46,906 bases of DNA from Nonomuraea antri (lineage in GTDB: Bacteria; Actinomycetota; Actinomycetes; Streptosporangiales; Streptosporangiaceae), in contig NZ_JABCPZ010000063.1 of assembly GCF_013283785.1 (NCBI RefSeq), forward strand, positions 1 to 46,906, read 5' to 3'. This document shows positions 30,590-43,044 of the stretch, piece by piece. The notes below the pieces were generated by a model that was not told where the DNA came from, searched no databases, and worked only from the letters and a program-made list of their open reading frames with translations. Positions within the stretch are counted from its first letter, which is position 1, and the number at the start of each line of letters is the position of its first letter. The position numbers were made by a program, and so were the translations under genes.

Positions 30590-31818
30590 CGCACCCACCC
30601 TCCGGACTGCAGCGTGCCGAGCACCTGGGTCACGGCCGCCTCGATCGAGATGTGCGTGGTGTCGATGACGAGATCGGCGTCGTCGGGTTCCTCGTAGGGA
30701 TCGGAGATGCCGGTGAACTCGGGGATGAGCCCGGCCCGCGCCTTGGCGTACAGGCCCTTGCGGTCGCGGCGCTCGCACTCCGCCAGCGGCGTGGCCACGT
30801 GCACGAGCAGGAAGTCGGCCCCGACGGACTCGACCATCTCGCGCACCTCCGCGCGGGTCGCCGCGTACGGCGCGATCGGCGCGCAGATGGCCAGCCCGCC
30901 GTGCCTGGCGGTCTCGGCGGCCACGAAGCCGATGCGGCGGATGTTGAGATCGCGGTCGGACTTGGAGAACGTCAGGCCCTTGGACAGCAGGTGGCGCACC
31001 ACGTCGCCGTCGAGGTAGCTCACGGTGCGCGAGCCCAGTTCGAGCAGCGAGTCGCGCAGGCCGCGGGCGATCGTGGACTTGCCCGAGCCGGACAACCCGG
31101 TGAAGAACACCACGAGCCCACGCCGGTGCGGCGGGCCGGGGATGCTCACCGGCTCAGGCCCGGCCAGGTGCTCGGCGGCGCCGTACGCGGTGGCCACGTG
31201 CTCGCGCAGCTCCAGGTCGATCTCGGGCTCGTCGCGCGGCGCGAGCGGCACCGACACCACGATCGTGTCCGCGGGCAGCCGGTCCTTGGCGCGCAGCGCG
31301 GCGCGGACGACGGCCGGCCCGGCCTCGCCGTACGACAGCGGCAGCAGCACGATGACCGCGCCCAGTTCCTTGGCGGTGGCGACGATCTCGCTCAGGTCGT
31401 CGAGCGGGCCGCGCATGGTCACGGCGAGCGCGGGCCGACCGGCCAGCTCCTGCCGGAGCTCGGCCGGGGTGCGGCGCAGCCGGGCGAACGGCCCGTGCTC
31501 GGGCGTGCCCAGGCCCTTCACCGGACCGGCGACCAGCCCGTCGGGCTCGCGTTCCGTCACGGTGAGCGTGGCCAGCGGCATGCCCTCGGGGTCGAGCAGG
31601 GTGATCTCGTCGCCGGGTGCGGTCTCGACGTCGCCGGGCAGGTGGAGTGTGACCGGCGCGGGCCACGGGCCGCCGTCGGCGAGCGTGCCGCGCTCGTGCA
31701 CGGCGTGCAGGTCTTCGTGGCCGAGGAACCCGGTCAACGGCTGGAACGCGCCGGAGAGCAGCAGCTCGAGGTCGGCCAGTTCCCGTGGGTCTGGGGTCCA
31801 CTCCACGATCGCACCCAT
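30586..31818 (-). CDS. cysC: APS kinase with N-terminal ATP-sulfurylase-like domain
   Basis: A 410-residue protein. Residues about 225-410 are a complete APS kinase, which phosphorylates APS to PAPS. The P-loop is FTGLSGSGKSTIARGL, then DGDVVRHLLSKGLTFSKSDR and DLNIRRIGFVAAE, and the lid segment KGLYAKARAGLIPEFTGISD. Residues 1-215 resemble the N-terminal (PUA-like) part of ATP sulfurylase: LADLELLLSGAFQPLTGFLG and GPWPAPVTLHL. The catalytic Q-x-R-N-P and H-x-x-H motifs expected after it are not visible (the corresponding stretch reads LAVTMRGPLDDL), and the catalytic domain is shortened. The sulfurylase half is therefore probably inactive, and APS would come from CysDN of the same island. 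ATG 31818 is followed downstream by the coupled TauE gene. Confidence 0.9.
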   Translation of the reverse strand: MGAIVEWTPDPRELADLELLLSGAFQPLTGFLGHEDLHAVHERGTLADGGPWPAPVTLHLPGDVETAPGDEITLLDPEGMPLATLTVTEREPDGLVAGPVKGLGTPEHGPFARLRRTPAELRQELAGRPALAVTMRGPLDDLSEIVATAKELGAVIVLLPLSYGEAGPAVVRAALRAKDRLPADTIVVSVPLAPRDEPEIDLELREHVATAYGAAEHLAGPEPVSIPGPPHRRGLVVFFTGLSGSGKSTIARGLRDSLLELGSRTVSYLDGDVVRHLLSKGLTFSKSDRDLNIRRIGFVAAETARHGGLAICAPIAPYAATRAEVREMVESVGADFLLVHVATPLAECERRDRKGLYAKARAGLIPEFTGISDPYEEPDDADLVIDTTHISIEAAVTQVLGTLQSGGWVR

Positions 31819-31826
31819 CCCAACTA

Positions 31827-31847
31827 TTCCGATTGAATTGGTCGGAA
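31827..31847. promoter_or_regulatory. Inverted repeat upstream of the APS-kinase operon
   Basis: TTCCGA (31827-31832) and TCGGAA (31842-31847) form perfect arms around a 9-bp AT-rich centre, 9-29 bp before the APS-kinase start. This is a candidate operator, possibly for a sulfur-responsive regulator. Confidence 0.45.
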
Positions 31848-31876
31848 ACCAGCCTAGCGACCTTGCTGTAGTGATG

Positions 31877-32593
31877 CTAGATGAGCCGTGCGAAGTGATA
31901 GTGCGGTTTTCTGATCACCATCGTTATCTCATCATGTTCGGCGGTGTAGCGGTCGCCGGTCAGCCGGCTCGCCGCCCTGATCGCGGTACGCACCAGGCCG
32001 CCCGAGGCCGGGCCGCTGGTCGCGCGCTCGTCGTCGATGACCATCAGCCCGCGGCTCAGGCAGAAGCCGTGGATGCCGTCGCTGGAGGTCAGCGGCTCGT
32101 GGACGACGGGCAGCGGCCCCGGCGTGCCCGGCGTCACCACGTGCCGCCAGAGCAGCCGGCGCAGCCACGACGGCGTGATCCGGTCGAGCAGGCCGTAGGC
32201 GGACTGGCGGTCGCGCATGCGCAGGAGCAGCAGCCCGCCGGGGCGCAGCGCCTGCAGCAGCCGGTCGAGCACGAGTTCGCCGTGGTGGATGCGCTCGAGC
32301 AGGAACGAGAGCTGGATGACGTCGAAGGATCTGGGCCGCATCGGCACGCACCGCAGGTCGCCCAGCGACCAGGCGACCAGGTCGGCCCGCTCCTCGACCA
32401 CCTCCCTGATCGCGGGCAGGTCCTCGTCGACGCCGGTGACCCGGGTGTCGATGTGCTCGAGCACCAGCGGCTCGTCGTGCGTGCAGCCCGCGACCAGCAC
32501 GTTGAGCCGTCGGCCGAGTTGCCCGGCCCACTGCTCGCGGACCCGCTGACCAAAGAGATCGCCTCTCGGGGCGACCGATCGCACCTCAGACAT
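31877..32593 (-). CDS. Class I SAM-dependent methyltransferase
   Basis: A 238-residue methyltransferase-fold protein. The SAM loop is degenerate, VLVAGCTHDEPLVLEH at about residues 32-47, without the usual GxGxG. It is followed by VTGVDEDLPAI, an acidic strand-2 end, by DLRCVPMRPRSFDVIQLSFLLERI and by QALRPGGLLLLRMRD, which are standard post-motif features. ATG 32593 is preferred over an in-frame ATG at 32632 because the conserved part starts nearby; TAGG is a weak Shine-Dalgarno. It precedes the APS-kinase gene on the same strand by 58 bases. Given the locus it could O-methylate the glycan, but this is a guess. Confidence 0.8.
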   Translation of the reverse strand: MSEVRSVAPRGDLFGQRVREQWAGQLGRRLNVLVAGCTHDEPLVLEHIDTRVTGVDEDLPAIREVVEERADLVAWSLGDLRCVPMRPRSFDVIQLSFLLERIHHGELVLDRLLQALRPGGLLLLRMRDRQSAYGLLDRITPSWLRRLLWRHVVTPGTPGPLPVVHEPLTSSDGIHGFCLSRGLMVIDDERATSGPASGGLVRTAIRAASRLTGDRYTAEHDEITMVIRKPHYHFARLI

Positions 32594-32646
32594 GCACCTA
32601 CAGTATTCAATCAATGGCGGAAAGTAATGCACTAGCGTTCCGTGAT

Positions 32647-32898
32647 GTGAGCGATCAGGTGTACGCCGGCAACGCCGGTCTCGACGCCGCCGGTGACGCC
32701 GGCCGGCTGCTCGGTCACTTCAAACCCCCGGGCGATCCCAGGTTCAGCGAAGACGCGGAGATCAAGTGGGGCGTGCACGCCGCGGGCGACGAGCGTGACC
32801 AGTGGGTCAGGGGCGAGGTGCGCACCGCGGAGGAGTCGGTCGTGCTGACCGTCCGCCGGCCCTCGGTGCCCGGCTACCGGGTGGGCGGGGGCGAGTAG
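32647..32898 (+). CDS. Small cupin-like protein, probably internally shortened
   Basis: An 83-residue protein. From memory, VYAGNAGLD, LLGHFKPPGDPRF, EIKWGVHAAGDERDQWVRGE and a final SVVLTVRRPSVPG match both ends of a family of about 110-120-residue cupin-like actinobacterial proteins. The middle strands with the expected Gly/Asp/His of the cupin core are missing between EVRT and AEES. It may be an in-frame deletion, and the protein may be non-functional. GTG 32647 is chosen as start because the family begins at about this point; ATG 32614 would add 11 residues. A hairpin follows the stop. The gene lies at the right edge of the island, upstream of mfd. Confidence 0.55.
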   Translation: MSDQVYAGNAGLDAAGDAGRLLGHFKPPGDPRFSEDAEIKWGVHAAGDERDQWVRGEVRTAEESVVLTVRRPSVPGYRVGGGE

Positions 32899-32912
32899 GC
32901 TGAAAGCCTGAG

Positions 32913-32939
32913 ACCCCCGCCACCTCGACGGTCGGGGGT
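32913..32939 (+). terminator. Hairpin between the cupin-like gene and mfd
   Basis: ACCCCCG (32913-32919) pairs with CGGGGGT (32933-32939) around a 13-base loop. It lacks a proper U-tract. Probably a terminator for the small upstream gene. Confidence 0.5.
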
Positions 32940-32967
32940 AGTTGTGTTGCCATCGTGGGGCTAGCTG

Positions 32968-36456
<3,489 letters not shown>

Positions 36457-36458
36457 CG

Positions 36459-36473
36459 CCCGGCATTGCCGGG
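36459..36473 (+). terminator. Small hairpin after mfd
   Basis: CCCGGC (36459-36464) and GCCGGG (36468-36473) form a perfect 6-bp stem with loop ATT just after the mfd stop. TTTT follows only nine bases later, so termination may be partial. Confidence 0.4.
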
Positions 36474-36501
36474 ATGTCGGGTTTTATAGGAGCGAACGCA
36501 C

Positions 36502-37092
36502 GTGAAGTCGATTCGAGTGGCCGTGGCCGTCGCCGTGGCGGGTGTGGCGCTGACCGCCTGCTCCTCCCCCATGAAGGCCGGTTCGGCCGCCGTGGTCGGG
36601 AGCGAGCGCATCAGCTCGGCCGACCTGGACAAGAACGTCCAGGAATACCAGGCGGCCCTGGAGCAGGCCAAGCTGCTCGACCAGGTCAACGTGCCGCTCA
36701 ACCAGCTCGTGTTGTGGCGCATGGGCAAAGAGAGCGGCTGGCGCCAGCTCGCCGCCAAGCACAACATCCAGGTGCCCGAGTCCGCGGTCGACGCCGCGCT
36801 GAAGGACCCGGGCGAGGCCCAGTCGCCGGAGTACAACCTGCTGGGGCAGGGCGTGGCGCCGGCCAACGCGCGCGGGTACCTGCGCGCGCAGCTCGCGATG
36901 GGCGAGCTGCAGCGCCGGTTCGCCGGCTCCGGTGACGCGCAGGCCGCGCAGGCCAAGTGGACCGCCGAGATCAACTCGGTCAAGCCGGTCTTCAGCCCGC
37001 GTTACGGCACGTTCGACCCGGAGCGGCTGTTCGTCGACTCCGGCCGCTTCGGCAAGCTCCCCGAGGAACCGCAGCAGGGGGCTCAGGGCTAG
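36502..37092 (+). CDS. SurA N-terminal-like lipoprotein
   Basis: A 196-residue exported lipoprotein: a basic n-region, a hydrophobic helix VAVAVAVAGVALTA and lipobox LTAC with Cys at residue 20. The mature part begins SAAVVGSERISSADLDKNV, the pattern of SurA/PrsA N-terminal chaperone domains, but no parvulin isomerase domain follows. It is thus a short chaperone-like lipoprotein, probably folding or holding exported proteins at the outer face of the membrane. GTG 36502 has AGGAG nine bases upstream. The position between mfd and mazG corresponds to the general Mfd-MazG-LpqU-eno neighbourhood of actinobacteria. Confidence 0.85.
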   Translation: MKSIRVAVAVAVAGVALTACSSPMKAGSAAVVGSERISSADLDKNVQEYQAALEQAKLLDQVNVPLNQLVLWRMGKESGWRQLAAKHNIQVPESAVDAALKDPGEAQSPEYNLLGQGVAPANARGYLRAQLAMGELQRRFAGSGDAQAAQAKWTAEINSVKPVFSPRYGTFDPERLFVDSGRFGKLPEEPQQGAQG

Positions 37093-37094
37093 CC

Positions 37095-38036
37095 GTGCCG
37101 CTGATCGTCGTCACCTCCTCGCCCAGGGTCGCGCCAGGCCTGCTGAGCCACCAGGCCTGGCAGGCGCTCGGGTCGGGTCCCGTGCTGACCGGGTCGGCCG
37201 CGCATCCGCAGCTTCCGTACCTGGCCGAGGCCGGGATCGAGGTCGAGGTGGTCACGCCCGACGCCGCGTCGCTGGCGCGGCGGGCGGTCGGTGAGACCGT
37301 CGTGTGGCTGGCCGAGGTCACCTCCGACGGAACCGACGAAGACTTCATGCGGGCCGTCGGCCACGCCGCGATCGCGCTCGACGAGCCGCCGCTGATCGAG
37401 GTGGTGCCCGGCTCGTACGACCTGCCGGGCGCCCGGGTGCTCGACCTGGTCGCGGTGATGGACCGGCTGCGTACCGAGTGCCCGTGGGACCGCAAGCAGA
37501 CGCACGAGACGCTGGTGCCGTACCTGCTCGAAGAGGCCTACGAGGTGCTGGAGACCATCGAGCAGGGCGACTACCCGGCGCTGCGCGAGGAGCTGGGCGA
37601 TCTGCTGCTGCAGGTGGTCTTCCACGCCCGGGTGGCCACCGGCTTCGACATGGACGACGTGGCCGCGGGCATCGTGGAGAAGCTGGTGCGGCGTCATCCG
37701 CACGTGTTCGGCTCGGTCCAGGTCGAGAGCGCCGACGAGGTCAACGCCAACTGGAACGCGATCAAGGCGGCCGAGCGGGCGGCCAAGGGCGAGCAGTCGG
37801 CGCTCGACGGGGTGCCGCTGGGCCAGCCCGCGCTGTCGCTGGCGGCCCAGTTGCTGCGCAGGGCCGAGCGGGCGGGCGCGCCGGAGTCGCTGGCGTCGGC
37901 CGTCGGCCAGGGCGTGGCCAGGGAGCTGTTCGACCTGGTCAAGCGGGCGGCCGAGGCGGGGCTCGACGCCGAGGCCGAACTGCGGGCCGCCGCCCGGGCC
38001 TACCGTGACCGGGTGCGGGCCTGGGAATCGCGCTAG
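37095..38036 (+). CDS. mazG: Nucleoside triphosphate pyrophosphohydrolase MazG
   Basis: A 313-residue MazG, which hydrolyses (d)NTPs, probably abnormal ones, to NMP and pyrophosphate. The catalytic MazG domain starts at about residue 115. It has the motif DRLRTECPWDRKQTHETLVP, then the metal-binding EEAYEVLETIE and EELGDLLLQVVFHA (the ExxE...ExxD pattern), and later KLVRRHPHVFG. The first 110 residues form the extra N-terminal domain (VVTSSPRVAPGLL) found in actinobacterial MazG. GTG 37095 starts two bases after the stop of the SurA-like gene and is probably coupled to it. Confidence 0.94.
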   Translation: MPLIVVTSSPRVAPGLLSHQAWQALGSGPVLTGSAAHPQLPYLAEAGIEVEVVTPDAASLARRAVGETVVWLAEVTSDGTDEDFMRAVGHAAIALDEPPLIEVVPGSYDLPGARVLDLVAVMDRLRTECPWDRKQTHETLVPYLLEEAYEVLETIEQGDYPALREELGDLLLQVVFHARVATGFDMDDVAAGIVEKLVRRHPHVFGSVQVESADEVNANWNAIKAAERAAKGEQSALDGVPLGQPALSLAAQLLRRAERAGAPESLASAVGQGVARELFDLVKRAAEAGLDAEAELRAAARAYRDRVRAWESR

Positions 38037-38058
38037 AGCGCGGGCGTCGGGAGCCTCG

Positions 38059-38697
38059 CTAGCGCACGGCCGAGACGAACTGCATCAGGCTGGTCCTGCG
38101 CTGCCTGATGCCGGTGAACCCGCGTTTGGCCAGCGCCTCGGTGACCTCGCGGTCGCCGAACATGCGGATCCCGCCGAGCGCGCCGAAGACGTCGTTGAGC
38201 CGGCCGAGCCCGGGGACCCGCCTGGTGGTGAGCACGGCCAGCCGGCCGCCCGGCTTCAGCGCGAGCGCCATGGCGTCCAGGGCGTCGAAGGGGCGGTCGA
38301 ACAGGTAGAGCGCGGCGAAGCAGGAGACCGCGTCGAACGTCCGCGGCGGGAAGGGCAGGTCGAGCACGTCCGCCAGGACGAAGGCCACGCGGTCGCCTGG
38401 CGGCGTGTCGCGCGCGGCTCGGGCCAGCATGGTCGGTGACGCGTCCAGCCCCACGACGAGCCCGCCGGGCCGGACACCGGACGCCAGGGCGCGAGTGGTG
38501 TTGCCCGGGCCGCAGGCCACGTCGAGGATCCTCATGCCGGGCCCGGCCGCCAGCATGCTCCGCAGCAGCGCCATCTCCTGCGCGGTCGTCGGGCCGAGCG
38601 GTCCCTTCGCCAGGCCGATCAGCGCCGGTCGCCAGAGCCGTTCGTAGATCTCCGGCAGCACGCGCGAACGCATCAGACGCTGGGCGATCGACTCCAT
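38059..38697 (-). CDS. Class I SAM-dependent methyltransferase
   Basis: A 212-residue methyltransferase. SAM motif I is ILDVACGPGNTTRAL at about residues 57-71. GLDASPTMLARAA is the strand-2 acidic region, VLADVLDLPFPPRTFDAVSCFAALYLF follows, and LALKPGGRLAVLTTRR is motif III. This is the UbiE/COQ5-like pattern. ATG 38697 is chosen; a TTG at 38730 would add 11 residues. The substrate is unknown. It is convergent with mazG (22 bases between stops) and divergent from the Ser/Thr kinase gene. Confidence 0.88.
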   Translation of the reverse strand: MESIAQRLMRSRVLPEIYERLWRPALIGLAKGPLGPTTAQEMALLRSMLAAGPGMRILDVACGPGNTTRALASGVRPGGLVVGLDASPTMLARAARDTPPGDRVAFVLADVLDLPFPPRTFDAVSCFAALYLFDRPFDALDAMALALKPGGRLAVLTTRRVPGLGRLNDVFGALGGIRMFGDREVTEALAKRGFTGIRQRRTSLMQFVSAVR

Positions 38698-38799
38698 ACG
38701 CCCTATTAGAGCAGACGTCCAAAATCCCAAAGTAGCGGCAAATGTTGCGAAATGTCAGGATCCTTAGCTTGATACCAGTGAGATCCAGGGGGACTGGTG

Positions 38800-40674
<1,875 letters not shown>

Positions 40675-40724
40675 CATCCGCCGGGCCGGGCACCCGACCT
40701 CGCGCGGCGGGGTACCGATAGGCT

Positions 40725-40746
40725 CTGAAGGCATACTGCCCTTCAG
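40725..40746 (+). promoter_or_regulatory. Hairpin in the eno leader next to the ribosome binding site
   Basis: CTGAAGG (40725-40731) pairs with CCTTCAG (40740-40746), and the stem ends four bases before the eno Shine-Dalgarno AGGAG (40751-40755). It could tune mRNA stability or translation. Confidence 0.45.
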
Positions 40747-40763
40747 ATTTAGGAGCGCATCCC

Positions 40764-42041
40764 GTGGCTACCATCGAGGTCGTTTACGCTCGAGAGATCC
40801 TCGACTCCCGGGGCAACCCGACGGTCGAGGTCGAGGTGGTCCTCGACGACGGCAGCAGCGGCCGCGCCGCCGTGCCGAGCGGGGCGTCCACCGGTCAGTT
40901 CGAGGCGGTCGAGCTGCGCGACGGCGGACCCCGCTACGGCGGCAAGGGCGTGGAGAAGGCCGTGCTCGCCGTCACCGACGAGATCTTCGACGAGATCAAC
41001 GGCATCGAGGCCGAAGACCAGCGCATCATCGACCAGATCATGATCGATCTGGACGCCACCCCGAACAAGTCCAAGCTCGGCGCCAACGCCATCCTGGGCG
41101 TGTCGCTGGCCGTGGCCAAGGCCGCCGCCGACAGCGCCGACCTGCCGCTGTTCCGCTACCTGGGCGGGCCCAACGCGCACGTGCTGCCGGTGCCGATGAT
41201 GAACATCCTCAACGGCGGCGCGCACGCCGACACCAACGTCGACATCCAGGAGTTCATGATCGCGCCGATCGGGGCGGAGACGTTCCGCGAGGCCGTGCGC
41301 ATGGGCACCGAGGTCTACCACGCGCTCAAGGGCGTGCTCAAGGAGAAGGGCTACGCCACGGGCCTGGGCGACGAGGGCGGCTTCGCGCCCAACCTGCCCT
41401 CCAACCGCGACGCGCTCGACCTGATCCTGGTCGCCATCGAGAAGGCCGGCTACACCCCGGGCGAGGACATCGCGCTGGCTCTCGACGTGGCCGCCTCGGA
41501 GTTCCACAAGGACGGCGTCTACACCATCGACGGCAAGGGCCTGTCGGCGCAGGAGCTCATCGCCTTCTACGAGGACCTGGTCGCCAACTACCCGCTGGTC
41601 TCCATCGAGGACCCGCTGAACGAGGAAGACTGGGACGGCTGGAAGGCCATCACCGAAGCCCTCGGCGACAAGGTGCAGCTCGTCGGCGACGACCTGTTCG
41701 TCACCAACCCCGAGCGGCTGGAGCGCGGCATCTCCGCCGCCACCGCCAACGCGCTGCTGGTCAAGGTCAACCAGATCGGCACGCTGTCGGAGACCTTCGA
41801 CGCGGTCGACCTGGCCCACCGCAACGGCTACCGCTGCATGATGAGCCACCGCTCCGGCGAGACGGAAGACACCACGATCGCCGACCTGGCCGTGGCCACC
41901 AACTGCGGCCAGATCAAGACCGGCGCCCCGGCCCGCTCCGACCGCGTGGCCAAGTACAACCAGCTGCTGCGCATCGAGGAACTGCTCGACGACGCCGCCC
42001 GCTACGCGGGTCGCGCGGCGTTCCCGCGCTTCCGGCGCTAG
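40764..42041 (+). CDS. eno: Enolase
   Basis: A 425-residue enolase (2-phosphoglycerate to phosphoenolpyruvate, glycolysis). Conserved sites are GASTGQFEAVELRDG near residue 40, the active-site Glu region GDEGGFAPNLPSNR at about 205, the metal-binding VGDDLFVTNPERL at about 306, the catalytic lysine of LLVKVNQIGTLSE at about 331 and SHRSGETEDTTIADLAVA at about 360. GTG 40764 has AGGAG nine bases upstream. The order eno-divIC-DUF501-ppx is conserved in actinobacteria. A long nested inverted repeat directly follows the stop. Confidence 0.98.
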   Translation: MATIEVVYAREILDSRGNPTVEVEVVLDDGSSGRAAVPSGASTGQFEAVELRDGGPRYGGKGVEKAVLAVTDEIFDEINGIEAEDQRIIDQIMIDLDATPNKSKLGANAILGVSLAVAKAAADSADLPLFRYLGGPNAHVLPVPMMNILNGGAHADTNVDIQEFMIAPIGAETFREAVRMGTEVYHALKGVLKEKGYATGLGDEGGFAPNLPSNRDALDLILVAIEKAGYTPGEDIALALDVAASEFHKDGVYTIDGKGLSAQELIAFYEDLVANYPLVSIEDPLNEEDWDGWKAITEALGDKVQLVGDDLFVTNPERLERGISAATANALLVKVNQIGTLSETFDAVDLAHRNGYRCMMSHRSGETEDTTIADLAVATNCGQIKTGAPARSDRVAKYNQLLRIEELLDDAARYAGRAAFPRFRR

Positions 42042-42046
42042 TTTCA

Positions 42047-42129
42047 AGTACGGCTCGCGGCCGGCGAACCCTCTGACGACCGAGCCGCCTCACCAGGTGG
42101 GGCACTCGGTCGCGACCGCGAGCCGTACT
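42047..42129 (+). other. Nested inverted repeat (structured RNA or terminator) between eno and divIC
   Basis: The outer arms AGTACGGCTCGCGG (42047-42060) and CCGCGAGCCGTACT (42116-42129) are 14 bp and perfect, and extend by TTC/GAA after one mismatch. Inside, CGACCGAG (42077-42084) pairs with CTCGGTCG (42105-42112). Within that, GCCTCAC (42087-42093) pairs with GTGGGGC (42097-42103) around the loop CAG. The element fills the whole gap and ends six bases before the divIC Shine-Dalgarno. It may terminate eno transcription or control divIC. Confidence 0.8.
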
Positions 42130-42146
42130 CGAAAGGGGTGCAGCAA

Positions 42147-42566
42147 TTGGCGAAGAGGCCGCAGCTGACCGGGCGGGCCGCCATCCTGGCGATCGTGGTG
42201 TGCGCGATCGCGATGAGCCTGGCCTACCCTGTGCGCGAGACCATCAGCATGCGCCGCGACATCGCCGCGCTGGAGGCCGAGAAGGCCAGGGTCGAGGCGG
42301 AGAAGCAGGCGCTCATCGCGCGTGACCGGCAGATCCGCGACCCGAACTGGATCAAGAAGACGCTCAAGGAGCGGCTCCACTACTGCGGTGTCGGCGAGAA
42401 GTGTTTCGTGGTGATGGAGCCCGAGCAGGGCAAGCAGCAGACGGCCGTGAAGCAGCCGGCCGCGGCGCCGCCGTGGTATCAGACGCTGTGGGAGTCCGTC
42501 GAGGCCGCCGACCGGGGCAACGGCCGCAGAGCGGCCACTGGGGAGAAGGAAAGCGTTGGAGAATAA
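42147..42566 (+). CDS. divIC: Septum formation initiator, DivIC/FtsL-type
   Basis: A 139-residue bitopic membrane protein of the DivIC family, part of the divisome. A short basic cytoplasmic tail leads into one membrane helix (AAILAIVVCAIAMSLAYPV, about residues 9-27). A coiled coil (about 35-60, rich in ALEAEKARVEAEKQAL) and a DPNWIKKTLKERLHYC segment typical of actinobacterial DivIC follow, and a disordered tail ends the protein. TTG 42147 is chosen because GAAAGGGG ends nine bases upstream; GTG 42138 lies directly against this Shine-Dalgarno. The gene sits between eno and the DUF501 gene, which overlaps its end by 11 bases. Confidence 0.9.
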   Translation: MAKRPQLTGRAAILAIVVCAIAMSLAYPVRETISMRRDIAALEAEKARVEAEKQALIARDRQIRDPNWIKKTLKERLHYCGVGEKCFVVMEPEQGKQQTAVKQPAAAPPWYQTLWESVEAADRGNGRRAATGEKESVGE

Positions 42567-43044
42567 GGACGTCGAAGCGGTCGAGCGGCAGCTCGGGCGC
42601 CCGCCCAGAGGGCTGCGCGGGGTGGCGCACCGCTGTCCCTGCGGCAATCCCGACGTGGTCGAGACCGCGCCGCGGCTGCCCGACGGCTCGCCCTTCCCCA
42701 CCCTCTACTACCTGACCTGCCCCAAGGCCAGTTCAGCGATCGGCACGCTGGAGGGCTCGGGGCTGATGCGCGAGATGCAGGCCAGGCTCGCCACCGAGCC
42801 CGAGCTGGCGGCCGCCTACCAGGCCGCGCACGACGCGTACGTCGCCGATCGCGACGAGGCCGCGCGGCAGGAGGGCCTGGAGCCGCTGCCGCGCGACATG
42901 CAGAGCACCGGCGGCATGCCGCAGCGGGTCAAGTGCCTGCACGCGCTGGTCGCGCACGAGCTGGCGGCGCCGGGGACCAACCCGTTCGGCAGGGAGGCGC
43001 TCGACGTGCTCCCCGAGTGGTGGAGTGACGGACCATGCGTGTAG
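42556..43044 (+). CDS. DUF501 domain protein
   Basis: A 162-residue cytoplasmic protein of the DUF501 family, which lies between divIC and ppx in most actinobacteria. It has VAHRCPCGNPDVVETAPRL and FPTLYYLTCPK near residues 24-57, and QRVKCLHALVAHELAAPGTNP toward the C-terminus. These Cys residues and a final His may bind a metal; they are the conserved features. TTG 42556 has GAAGGA upstream and overlaps the divIC stop. The biochemical role is not established. Confidence 0.92.
   Translation: MENKDVEAVERQLGRPPRGLRGVAHRCPCGNPDVVETAPRLPDGSPFPTLYYLTCPKASSAIGTLEGSGLMREMQARLATEPELAAAYQAAHDAYVADRDEAARQEGLEPLPRDMQSTGGMPQRVKCLHALVAHELAAPGTNPFGREALDVLPEWWSDGPCV

Noticed and set aside
14419..32967. 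Island as a prophage or conjugative element
   Set aside because: No integrase, transposase, structural, replication or conjugation genes were seen; all genes fit a metabolic locus.
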